A DNA stretch of 64,000 nucleotides from positions 1,185,501-1,249,500 of the forward strand of contig NZ_FOIR01000001.1 of assembly GCF_900111145.1 (NCBI RefSeq), read 5' to 3'. The notes below the pieces were generated by a model. The model searched no databases. It saw only the letters and a program-made list of their open reading frames with translations, and had not been told where the DNA came from. Each line of letters opens with the position of its first letter. The first letter of the stretch is position 1. This DNA comes from Roseivirga pacifica. Lineage in GTDB: Bacteria; Bacteroidota; Bacteroidia; Cytophagales; Cyclobacteriaceae. The position numbers were made by a program, and so were the translations under genes. Shown piece after piece: positions 1-7,181 of this stretch.

Positions 1-1
1 A

Positions 2-499
2 GGCATTAATTCTTTTAGGTGGGTGGCTGAAAAAATGGATGAACTTATTGCTGAAGGTTTACCGCTTCGTTTATGCCATAATGATACTAAAACCGGTAAT
101 ATCCTTTTGAATAAGGCAGATAAGTCTTTTGCCAAAGTTATAGACTTAGATACGCTTGGGCCGGGTTATGTGCTGAATGATTATGGTGATATAATGCGAT
201 CGTTGTTCACCATTGCTCCAGAAAACGAAGCAGACCATACTAAGATTGTGGTGCGTCCAGCATACCTCGATATTCTGAAGGAAGAGTTCCAGTCCCTATT
301 AGCACAGAAACTCACGCCAATAGAGCTGCAAACCCTTGAGTTTGGCGGTTTGTGTATGACATACATTACGGCCATAAGGTTTTTTACTGACTACCTGAAC
401 GGAGATATCTATTACAAAACCAGTTTTGATAAAGAGAACTTGGTTCGCGCCAAAAACCAGCTGAGGTTGTTAGAGCTGATGAAGGATTATGTAGATTAG
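2..499 (+). CDS. Phosphotransferase, NahK-like (5' truncated by window edge)
   Basis: This is the C-terminal part of an aminoglycoside-phosphotransferase-fold kinase; the reading frame is open to the left edge, so the start lies outside the window. The visible catalytic loop HNDTKTGNILL carries the Brenner-type H-x-D-x4-N pattern, followed by VIDLDTLGPGYVLNDYGD, whose DxD supplies the metal-binding acid. The CHNDTK and IDLDT...GYVL.DYGD wording matches the N-acetylhexosamine 1-kinase (NahK) subgroup of the APH family rather than antibiotic kinases. The likely role is therefore ATP-dependent phosphorylation of an amino sugar in the cytoplasm. The substrate is inferred. An internal GTG at position 23 is not a plausible start because conserved sequence continues upstream of it. 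Confidence 0.8.
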   Translation, partial: GINSFRWVAEKMDELIAEGLPLRLCHNDTKTGNILLNKADKSFAKVIDLDTLGPGYVLNDYGDIMRSLFTIAPENEADHTKIVVRPAYLDILKEEFQSLLAQKLTPIELQTLEFGGLCMTYITAIRFFTDYLNGDIYYKTSFDKENLVRAKNQLRLLELMKDYVD

Positions 500-602
500 G
501 GTATCGGCCTCACACATCGTCACAGTTTTTGATGATTAACTGAACATCTTGTGGCAATTCACGTTACGCAATTAATGTACATACATGTATACTAAACTAT
601 TA

Positions 603-1178
603 ATGATGAAAAAGATACTCTTTACACTATTAGCAGTGGTTGTTGCTACGGCATTCAATACTGCTCAGGCTCAAACCTGGAAAGTTGATCCTGCTCACTC
701 AAGCATTTTGTTCAATGCAAAACACTCTGGTATTTCCTTTGTAAACGGTCGCTTCGATCAGTTTGAGGGAACAGTTGAAGGTGGCAAAGTAGATGATTTT
801 AGCGGAGCTAAAGTAGCGTTTACGGCACAAACTGCTAGCATTAATACCAATGTTGAACCAAGAGACAATCACTTGAGGTCGGCAGACTTTTTTGATGTAG
901 AAAATCACCCAACATTGACTTTTGAGAGCACTTCTTTCAAAAAGAAAAAGGGGAGTACATATGAAGTGGTTGGTAACCTAACCATGCGAGGTAACACCAA
1001 ACAAGTTACGCTTACGGCAGAGCACATTGGCTCTACAAAGAACCGTAGTGGGAAAGATTTGGTTGGCTTCAGGCTGCACGGAGAGGTAGATAGAACAGAA
1101 TTTGGTGTAAATGGAGCCTCAGGTTCCGTGGCGCCAATCATCGAGATCATCTGTAACATTGAGATGTCAGTGCAGTAG
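603..1178 (+). CDS. YceI family periplasmic lipid-binding protein
   Basis: Secreted YceI-family protein of about 190 aa. An N-terminal signal peptide (MKKILFTLLAVVVATAF, cleavage after AQA) is followed by the family opening WKVDPAHSSILFNAKHSG and the central pattern DNHLRSADFFDVENHPTLTFEST. YceI proteins form a lipocalin-like barrel that binds isoprenoid or other amphiphilic molecules in the periplasm. The ligand here cannot be read from sequence. An ATG at 585 is possible, but ATGs at 603/606 give the more typical lysine-rich signal-peptide start, so 603 is preferred. The gene stands alone and is followed by a strong hairpin terminator. Confidence 0.9.
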   Translation: MMKKILFTLLAVVVATAFNTAQAQTWKVDPAHSSILFNAKHSGISFVNGRFDQFEGTVEGGKVDDFSGAKVAFTAQTASINTNVEPRDNHLRSADFFDVENHPTLTFESTSFKKKKGSTYEVVGNLTMRGNTKQVTLTAEHIGSTKNRSGKDLVGFRLHGEVDRTEFGVNGASGSVAPIIEIICNIEMSVQ

Positions 1179-1204
1179 TTAGGCTTTAAGCATATAAGGT
1201 ATTG

Positions 1205-1231
1205 AAGGCTTCACATGTGTGAGGCCTTTTT
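1205..1231 (+). terminator. Rho-independent terminator after yceI
   Basis: The arms AAGGCTTCACA and TGTGAGGCCTT (one G-T wobble) flank a short loop and are followed by a run of T. It lies 27 bases after the YceI stop codon. Confidence 0.75.
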
Positions 1232-1437
1232 GTTTCGCAGTCTTTTGGGGTTTGCATAATAGACACACAAGACTTGTGGGTTAGAGAATAAGCTTTGACA
1301 GACTTTTAATTACTAACCTCGCTATAGCTTTGGTCTCGCAGGGTTTCGCTAATCTAAGTTTGTCAAAGTTGAACTTTTGAAAAAGCAGCCATTCACTGGC
1401 AGATTCAAGGCCTCACTTTAAGTGAGACCTTGATTTT
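1232..1437 (+). ncRNA. Candidate structured intergenic RNA
   Basis: This gene-free stretch lies between the yceI terminator and the cupin start. It holds a long-range inverted repeat: CTTTGACAGACTT at 1293-1305 faces AAGTTTGTCAAAG at 1356-1368 with one G-T wobble, and weaker pairing continues inward. It ends in a second hairpin at 1406-1432 (12-bp stem, one mismatch) followed by ATTTTAT. A long stem plus a terminal hairpin is what a small RNA would look like, but no promoter is clear. It could also be a decayed mobile-element end pair or a cupin leader. No known RNA family was recognised. Confidence 0.3.
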
Positions 1438-1483
1438 ATGGCTGGTTTGTAACCGCATTTTTTCATCTTATCTTTCATGTACT

Positions 1484-1987
1484 ATGGCGAAAACACCCGA
1501 ATACTGGATAGAAAAACTCAAGCTGCAGGAGCATCCCGAAGGAGGTTTCTTTAGCGAAACTTATCGTTCCGATGAACAGGTAAATGTTGAGGCTTTACCT
1601 GAACGATATGGCAGTGCCAGAACTTTCGGCACCTCCATTTACTTTTTACTTAAACCAGATAGTGTTTCCAATTTTCACCGTTTAAAGTCAGACGAAATCT
1701 GGCACTTTCATCAGGGTGGTGCAGCTACCATCCACATGATTTCACCTACTGGAGAGCTGAGTGATAAAACCATTGGTGCCGACTTGGAAGACGGGCAAAG
1801 CCTTCAAGTAATAATTCCTAGAGGCCATTGGTTTGCTGCCGAAGTTGTAGCTGGCGACTACATTTTGGTTGCTTGTACTGTGGCGCCAGGTTTCGAATTT
1901 GAGGACTTTGAATTGGCCGGTCGCCAAGACTTATCATCCGCTTATCCGCAGCACCAAACTTTGATTGAACGATTTACGAAAGATTAA
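1484..1987 (+). CDS. Cupin domain protein, DUF985 (Cupin_5) family
   Basis: Cytoplasmic protein of 167 aa matching the Cupin_5/DUF985 family along its whole length: [14 protein letters not shown] near the N-terminus, then [17 protein letters not shown], the metal-site-like segment [10 protein letters not shown], and the closing [15 protein letters not shown]. This is a single double-stranded beta-helix. The biochemical function of the family is not established. The start is set at ATG 1484 ([11 protein letters not shown]), where homology begins; an upstream TTG at 1430 lies inside a hairpin and encodes unrelated residues. The YbjQ gene follows within about 40 bases on the same strand and may be co-transcribed. 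Confidence 0.88.
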   Translation: MAKTPEYWIEKLKLQEHPEGGFFSETYRSDEQVNVEALPERYGSARTFGTSIYFLLKPDSVSNFHRLKSDEIWHFHQGGAATIHMISPTGELSDKTIGADLEDGQSLQVIIPRGHWFAAEVVAGDYILVACTVAPGFEFEDFELAGRQDLSSAYPQHQTLIERFTKD

Positions 1988-2028
1988 ACGTGTCCATTGG
2001 ACAATCACTCAAAATCAAAAGAACAAAC

Positions 2029-2349
2029 ATGTTATTATCTACTACAAATTCCATTGAGGGGCATACCATTAAGCAATATCATGGCGTAATTTCTGGTGAA
2101 GCCATCATTGGTGCCAACCTCTTTAAAGACATCTTTGCAAGCATTACCGACTTGGTTGGTGGTCGCTCGGGGTCTTACGAGCGAGTGCTTCGCGAAGCTA
2201 AACAGAATGCCATGCAAGAGCTGGAATATAATGCACGAGCGCTTGGCGCAAATGCAGTTGTGGGCATCGATTTGGATTACGAAACCATTGGACAAAGCTC
2301 TAGCATGTTGATGGTAACGGCTAGCGGAACTGCCGTTACTTTCGAATAA
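2029..2349 (+). CDS. YbjQ family (DUF74) heavy-metal-binding-like protein
   Basis: Cytoplasmic protein of 106 aa with the complete YbjQ/UPF0145 fold: [33 protein letters not shown], a glycine-rich loop VGGRSGSYE, then [25 protein letters not shown]. The family is annotated as heavy-metal-binding or a homo-oligomeric pore-like assembly, but no activity is firmly known. The start is the ATG at 2029; the GTG at 1990 would add 13 residues absent from the family. It follows the cupin gene closely and ends at a strong hairpin. Confidence 0.87.
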   Translation: MLLSTTNSIEGHTIKQYHGVISGEAIIGANLFKDIFASITDLVGGRSGSYERVLREAKQNAMQELEYNARALGANAVVGIDLDYETIGQSSSMLMVTASGTAVTFE

Positions 2350-2391
2350 ATACCCTGTGGTTTAATAGGTTAAGCCAACGGTTTTCTATCT

Positions 2392-2427
2392 AAGCTACCT
2401 GATGTTTTCAGGTGGCTTTTATTTTTT
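2392..2427. terminator. Bidirectional hairpin terminator
   Basis: An 11-bp stem (AAGCTACCTGA against TCAGGTGGCTT, one T-G wobble) with loop TGTTT is followed by a T-rich run. It separates the ybjQ gene from the convergent AlbA_2 gene, whose stop codon lies at its right edge. Confidence 0.8.
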
Positions 2428-3063
2428 TAGCGAATATAAATCCCCTTTGGGCGAGGGTTTAACTTCGAGTACATTGGCCAATACAAGGCGGATTAGGGTT
2501 CTTGAGGCTACAAAAGTTGGTAATTGGCTGCTTTTGGCGAACTCCTGTAGACTCAGCTGTTCTTTCTCATCTAGCAACTTCAGCAAAGTGTTCTCTTTGT
2601 CGCCATAGGTAAACTGAATGTCTTTTGCTTTAAGGCGCCTGCGAATGATTTCGCGCATTTCCCTGCTGGCCTTTAGGCTTTCATCGGCACAGCGAATGTA
2701 AGCGGTGCCTTGTCGTGTTTTTGGATTGTCTTTTACAAAGTGAGGCTTTTTGTGGCTTTCTTCAATTTGAAAAACGGCAATTCCTTTTTTCTCATTTACA
2801 CGAATTATTTCTACCGAATAATTGAGCTTTGGTCGAATGAGTTTTTCGATAGCATCTTCGACCAAAAAGGTTTCTCCATCAATTTCGCGCACGCCATTGG
2901 CATCGCCATTGTCGTCTACTCCCAAAAGCAAGGTGCCCCCGTTTGAGTTGGCAAAAGCCACCAGCTCCTTCATGATTTTTTCAGGGTAATTGGCCTTCTT
3001 TTTAAACTCTAGCAACTGCCCTTCGCCTCGCTTGGCCAACCTTTGAACATCTTTCAACTCCAT
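2419..3063 (-). CDS. AlbA_2 (Schlafen AlbA-2-type) putative DNA-binding protein
   Basis: Protein of 214 aa. The N-terminal 130 residues are an AlbA_2/divergent AAA_4 domain: GEGQLLEFKKKA, the helix ELVAFANSNGGTLLLGVDDNG, and the later GTAYIRCADESLKAS. The C-terminal part (about 150-205) looks like a small winged helix (LLKLLDEKEQLSLQEFAKSSQ). Such proteins are usually annotated as ATP-binding or transcriptional regulators. No nuclease motif or defence partner is seen next to it, so a housekeeping regulatory role is more likely than defence. It lies 48 bases downstream of the VWA-ATPase operon start region's distal gene end only by position; it reads in the same direction and could be read through from it. 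Confidence 0.75.
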   Translation of the reverse strand: MELKDVQRLAKRGEGQLLEFKKKANYPEKIMKELVAFANSNGGTLLLGVDDNGDANGVREIDGETFLVEDAIEKLIRPKLNYSVEIIRVNEKKGIAVFQIEESHKKPHFVKDNPKTRQGTAYIRCADESLKASREMREIIRRRLKAKDIQFTYGDKENTLLKLLDEKEQLSLQEFAKSSQLPTFVASRTLIRLVLANVLEVKPSPKGDLYSLKK

Positions 3064-3111
3064 CTTCCCAAATTGCTTACCAAGCTAAATTAAGGTGATA
3101 CGGTTTTAAAT

Positions 3112-4635
3112 TTAGCTCAAATCGTCCTCGTCCAGATCGTCAAGGTCTGGCATAGAGAACATGCTGCTGAGCAGGTCTTTAAATCGGGTACCGGTATCCA
3201 GCGCACTTTTGCTCAGTTTGCTGTATTCGGCCAAACCATGCAGGGCGAATTCCATTAAGAAAACCTGCTCGTGTTTGTTGGCTTCTTTATGATGCTTTTT
3301 AACCAAATCGGCAAGCCCTGGCACACTGTTCAAGGCTAGTTCATATTGTTCGTTTGAAAGATCGTTCAACAAATCGATGGTGTAGCCTTCGCCAAACCAA
3401 TTGATAATGGCTTTGAACGGATTGTCGCTTTTCCCTTCCTTATTTTTGTCATCTGGCTTAGGGAAATAGTCCGTAAACATGGTACGAATGGCTTTGCCCA
3501 CAAGGTTGTGCGCCACAATGCCAGCTCCTTCTTGCTCTCCTTCATAAACCAATTCTACCTTGCCGGTAATGGCAGGAATAACGCCAATAAAATCCGATAC
3601 ACGAATGTAGGTTTGGTTTTCGCCATTGATCAGGGTTCTGCGTTCTGCTGCGCTCAACAAGTTTTCATAAGCAGAAATGGTCAAACGTGCCGATACGCCA
3701 CTTTTCTCATCCACATATTCGCTATCTCTAGCTTCAATAGCCACCTGCTCAATCAGGTCTTGGGCAATCTGGTTTACCACTACTTTGTCTTTCTGCGGCT
3801 CTTTAATTTTGGCCTCTTGAGTAGTGATTTGCTTGCTGATATCACGCGTTTTCGGGTAATGCGTGATAATCTGGCTGTCAATTCTGTCTTTCAGCGGAGT
3901 TACAATGCTACCACGGTTGGTATAATCTTCCGGATTGGCCGTAAACACAAACTGAATATCGAGAGGCAATCGCAATTTAAATCCTCTTATCTGAATGTCG
4001 CCTTCTTGCAGAATGTTGAACAGCGCTACTTGAATACGCGCCTGTAAATCGGGCAACTCGTTGATCACGAAAATGCATCGGTGCGAGCGCGGTACTAGTC
4101 CGTAGTGAATCACGCGTTCGTCAGAATATGGCAGTTTAAGCGAGGCCGCTTTAATCGGATCTACATCACCAATTAGGTCGGCAATAGAAACGTCTGGTGT
4201 GGCCAACTTTTCGGCATATCGTTCGCTGCGATGCAACCAACCGATTGGTGTTTTTTCGCCAAGCTCGTGCACTTTGTCTACTCCGTATCGGCTTAGTGGC
4301 TGTAGTGGGTCATCATTCAATTCACTCCCTTGAATTACGGGAATGTATTCATCTAGCAATGCTGTCATTTGGCGGGCAATTCTGGTTTTTGCCTGGCCGC
4401 GTAGCCCCAATAAATTCATGTTGTGCATGGAAAGAATAGCACGTTCTATGTCGGGAATCACGGTGTCTTCATAACCCCAAATACCTTCGAAAGTAGGTTC
4501 CTTGCGTTGGAGTTTGCCTATGAGGTTGTCGCGTAATTCTTGCTTAACAGATTTGCTTTGGTAGCCGGTTGCTTTTAGTTCGCCCAGCGTATGTATTTTT
4601 AATAATTGATCTGCGGTCAATTCTGTATAATTCAT
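3112..4635 (-). CDS. MoxR/magnesium-chelatase-like AAA+ ATPase
   Basis: AAA+ ATPase of 507 aa related to BchI/MoxR. The P-loop is atypical, GLRGQAKT (about residues 77-84), keeping the lysine and threonine; the Walker B region reads IFVINELPDL (about 188-197), with asparagine where an aspartate is usual; sensor I lies in FVFTANPEDY and is followed by PLKDRID. The same wording occurs in a recognised 'magnesium chelatase-like' branch, so it is a family trait rather than decay. These ATPases act as chaperones that remodel or insert metal into a target together with a VWA partner. The partner gene ends one base upstream, so the two are translationally linked. Heme/chlorophyll chelatase function is unlikely because no BchH-like subunit is present. 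Confidence 0.8.
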   Translation of the reverse strand: MNYTELTADQLLKIHTLGELKATGYQSKSVKQELRDNLIGKLQRKEPTFEGIWGYEDTVIPDIERAILSMHNMNLLGLRGQAKTRIARQMTALLDEYIPVIQGSELNDDPLQPLSRYGVDKVHELGEKTPIGWLHRSERYAEKLATPDVSIADLIGDVDPIKAASLKLPYSDERVIHYGLVPRSHRCIFVINELPDLQARIQVALFNILQEGDIQIRGFKLRLPLDIQFVFTANPEDYTNRGSIVTPLKDRIDSQIITHYPKTRDISKQITTQEAKIKEPQKDKVVVNQIAQDLIEQVAIEARDSEYVDEKSGVSARLTISAYENLLSAAERRTLINGENQTYIRVSDFIGVIPAITGKVELVYEGEQEGAGIVAHNLVGKAIRTMFTDYFPKPDDKNKEGKSDNPFKAIINWFGEGYTIDLLNDLSNEQYELALNSVPGLADLVKKHHKEANKHEQVFLMEFALHGLAEYSKLSKSALDTGTRFKDLLSSMFSMPDLDDLDEDDLS

Positions 4636-4636
4636 C

Positions 4637-5734
4637 TTAGAACTTTTTTCTTCGGTTTTTACGATAGTCTTCGAATATCAAATGGCCCAAGCCTTTCAGG
4701 CTACTGTAGTAAGCATTGCCATTATTCGTTTTGGTAAACTCTTGTACAAATTGCTTTAGGTATGGGTCTGAGGCAATCATAAAGGTGGTTACCGGAATGC
4801 CTAGTCTGCGGCACTGTGTGGCCAGATTAAGCGTTTTGTTTAAAATTTTTGGATCGAGGCCAAAAGCATTTTTATAGTACTTAATGCCCACTTTCATACA
4901 AGTGGGTTTGCCATCGGTAATCATAAAAATCTGCTTGTTGGCATTCTTTCTTCTGCGCAAAATATCCATAGCGAGTTCCAGCCCGGCAATGGTATTTGTG
5001 TGGTAAGGGCCAACCTGTAAGTAGGGCAGGTCTTTTACCTCAATTTGCCAGGCATCGTTACCAAACACAATTACGTCTAGCGTGTCTTTTGGGTACTTGG
5101 TTTGAATAAGTTCAGCCAAAGCCATGGCTACTTTTTTGGCAGGTGTAATACGATCTTCACCATATAGGATCATAGAGTGCGAAATGTCGATCATCAGTAC
5201 GGTGGAGGTTTGCGTTTTGTACTCATTCTCCACCACTTCCAGATCGTTTTCGGTCATCATAAAATCGCCATAACCATGGTTAATCTGGGCGTTTCTTATG
5301 GAGTCCGTCATGGCAATTTGCTGCAGCGAATCGCCAAACTCAAATGGCCTGCGGTCGGTGCCGGTTTCATCGCCCGTGCCTGAGATGTTGGTTTTATGCT
5401 GACCTCTGCCAGATTTTTTCAGCTTGCCGAAAATCTCTTCTAGAGCCGATTTGCGAATGGCTTGGCCGGTTTTTCCTGTCACCTCAAAGTTTCCCTCTTG
5501 GTTTTCTTCGGTTAGGTAGCCTTTTTCTTTCAGTTCGTCAATAAAATCGCCAATGCCGTAGCCTTCTGGCGTAATATTATACTGCTTGTCCAAATTAGTG
5601 AGCCAAGACAGTGCTTCGGAAACATCGCCTCCGGTTATGCTTACCAGCTGTAAGAAAACATCGAGCAGATTATCGAAAGCAGAAGAACCTTGAGCCGGTT
5701 TGGGAATGAATTTTGAAAATCGATAGCCTTTCAT
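4637..5734 (-). CDS. VWA domain protein, partner of MoxR-like ATPase
   Basis: Cytoplasmic 365-aa protein with no signal peptide. Residues about 175-340 form a von Willebrand factor A domain with a full MIDAS: DISHSM (DxSxS, about 183-187), a threonine in the YHTNT loop, and ITDGKPT. The N-terminal half is helical and partly charged. In MoxR-VWA pairs the VWA protein captures the client and the AAA+ ring acts on it. The stop codon is separated from the ATPase start by one base, so the two form an operon with this gene first. The gene diverges from the sigma factor operon at 5878. Confidence 0.82.
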   Translation of the reverse strand: MKGYRFSKFIPKPAQGSSAFDNLLDVFLQLVSITGGDVSEALSWLTNLDKQYNITPEGYGIGDFIDELKEKGYLTEENQEGNFEVTGKTGQAIRKSALEEIFGKLKKSGRGQHKTNISGTGDETGTDRRPFEFGDSLQQIAMTDSIRNAQINHGYGDFMMTENDLEVVENEYKTQTSTVLMIDISHSMILYGEDRITPAKKVAMALAELIQTKYPKDTLDVIVFGNDAWQIEVKDLPYLQVGPYHTNTIAGLELAMDILRRRKNANKQIFMITDGKPTCMKVGIKYYKNAFGLDPKILNKTLNLATQCRRLGIPVTTFMIASDPYLKQFVQEFTKTNNGNAYYSSLKGLGHLIFEDYRKNRRKKF

Positions 5735-5877
5735 GGGTTTGTACTCAACGCTACTCGGTGTAAATTGGTTTAACTTAAATTACATTAATTCGACCGATAT
5801 TAATGCTTTGGTTAGGCAGAAGTGTTTCTTTTTTGATAATCTCCGTTTTCCAAGCGAACCTACCTTAAAAATAAACC

Positions 5878-6441
5878 TTGAATACCACAAGTATCAACAA
5901 TTTGACTGAGAACGAGCTGATAGAAAAGGCTAAGGAAGACCTGCGGTTTTTCCGGCCGCTTTATGAAAAGTATTATGAGCAGGTTTTTCGAATAGTCTAC
6001 GCTCGTTTGGGCGATGTGCCTTTGACAGGGGAAGTATGTTCTGAAGCATTTGCCAAAGCTATGGTGAATATTAAGCGCTTTGAATATAAAGGCTTTCCGT
6101 TTTCGGCATGGCTGGTTCGCATTGCCATTAATTGTTGCCACGATTATTTCAGGGCCTCAAAAGCACAGCGAACAATTGCGCTAGATAATTACGTGATGCA
6201 CGATTTGGTGTTTGAGGTAGAGTTAGATGATAGCGAAAAGGACATTTGGTTGGCCATTTTACCAGAGGTATTAAGGCAGTTGAATCCGCAAGAACTGGAG
6301 TTGATAGAGCTTCGGTTTTTTGAAGGAAAGAGCTTCTCAGAGATTGGTTACTTGCTGGGAATAACCGAGGGGAATGCCAAAACAAAAATTTACCGAATAC
6401 TGAAAAGAATGAAGTCTCACTTTAAAACAAGCGCGAGATGA
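5878..6441 (+). CDS. ECF-type RNA polymerase sigma factor
   Basis: Sigma-70 family protein of 187 aa with region 2 (YEQVFRIVYARLGD...FPFSAWLVRIAINCCHDYFR, about 30-105) and region 4 (LNPQELELIELRFFEGKSFSEIGYLLGITEGNAKTKIYRILKRMK, about 135-180); no region 3, as expected of ECF factors. The start is a TTG, as no ATG lies near the conserved N-terminus. It overlaps the next gene by 4 bases (ATGA), whose product has the short cytoplasmic tail plus single TM layout of anti-sigma factors. It probably directs RNA polymerase to envelope genes, possibly including this operon; that is inferred. Confidence 0.88.
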   Translation: MNTTSINNLTENELIEKAKEDLRFFRPLYEKYYEQVFRIVYARLGDVPLTGEVCSEAFAKAMVNIKRFEYKGFPFSAWLVRIAINCCHDYFRASKAQRTIALDNYVMHDLVFEVELDDSEKDIWLAILPEVLRQLNPQELELIELRFFEGKSFSEIGYLLGITEGNAKTKIYRILKRMKSHFKTSAR

Positions 6442-7181
6442 AGTACAAATTTGTTAAACGTATAAAAGAGGTGAGTGCCGAAGAAATCCACAACACAATG
6501 GATTTTGAAAAGGCTTTGGAACAAGCTACGCTAAACAGAGCGAGCTACCATAAACAAACTAACGTTTCAAATGCAAAGTGGGGTTTTGCTCTAGTACTTT
6601 TTGTAGCATTGGGCGCTTGGTTCTTTTTTACAAACGAAGAAAAGAATGAGGTGCCCTACGAAGAACCTAACATTCAAGAGGAAGTGGTAGCGCCAATAAA
6701 GCCTGAACCTGATACTTTGAAACAACAGGCTGAACCTGAACCCAAACCTTCCAATGTTGGTGCTGTGAAAGAGGCAAAGGTTGTAGAGCCCCAACAAGCG
6801 GAGGAGGAGAAGCCAAGTTCAAAACCCGTCAAAGAGGAGCCCAAAACGACTGTTGTTTATGAAGATGTTATAATTCCCGCCAAGCCAATTCCGGGAGAAG
6901 AAGCTTTTAACAATTTCATTAATAAGGAATTGGTTTACCCAGAAAGTGAAATAGGTGCTAATGTGGAGGGGTATGTAAGGGTGTTTTTTAAAGTGAATAA
7001 AAAGGGCATTGCGGAAGACTTTAAGATTAGAAAGTCACTGGGAGATGCCTTTGACCAAGAGGCTATTCGAGTGCTCCAACTATTTCAGCAATGGGAGCCT
7101 GGTAGCTACAATGGTGAGGCGGTAGATAGTTATTTGAACATTAAAGTAAACTTTAGCTTAACCGAAAAAAACAATGACTAG
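6438..7181 (+). CDS. Single-TM protein with TonB C-terminal domain, putative anti-sigma
   Basis: Protein of 247 aa. Residues 1-49 are cytoplasmic and charged, 50-67 form one transmembrane helix (WGFALVLFVALGAWFFF), about 70-150 form a Pro/Glu/Lys-rich periplasm-spanning linker, and about 160-243 form a TonB-type C-terminal domain (INKELVYPESEIGANVEGYVRVFF..NKKG). The C-domain resembles energy transducers, but the long cytoplasmic tail and its overlap with the sigma gene on one side and the T9SS cargo gene on the other suggest a membrane-bound sigma regulator that senses periplasmic or outer-membrane state. No ExbB/ExbD lies nearby. Neither role is proven. Confidence 0.7.
   Translation: MKYKFVKRIKEVSAEEIHNTMDFEKALEQATLNRASYHKQTNVSNAKWGFALVLFVALGAWFFFTNEEKNEVPYEEPNIQEEVVAPIKPEPDTLKQQAEPEPKPSNVGAVKEAKVVEPQQAEEEKPSSKPVKEEPKTTVVYEDVIIPAKPIPGEEAFNNFINKELVYPESEIGANVEGYVRVFFKVNKKGIAEDFKIRKSLGDAFDQEAIRVLQLFQQWEPGSYNGEAVDSYLNIKVNFSLTEKNND

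Noticed and set aside
2419-3063. AlbA_2 protein as an antiphage system
   Set aside because: AlbA_2 proteins are common regulators; no nuclease, helicase or defence partner is adjacent.
3508-4047. 179-aa open frame antisense to the AAA+ ATPase
   Set aside because: Shadow of a conserved gene; no domain and no sensible start context.
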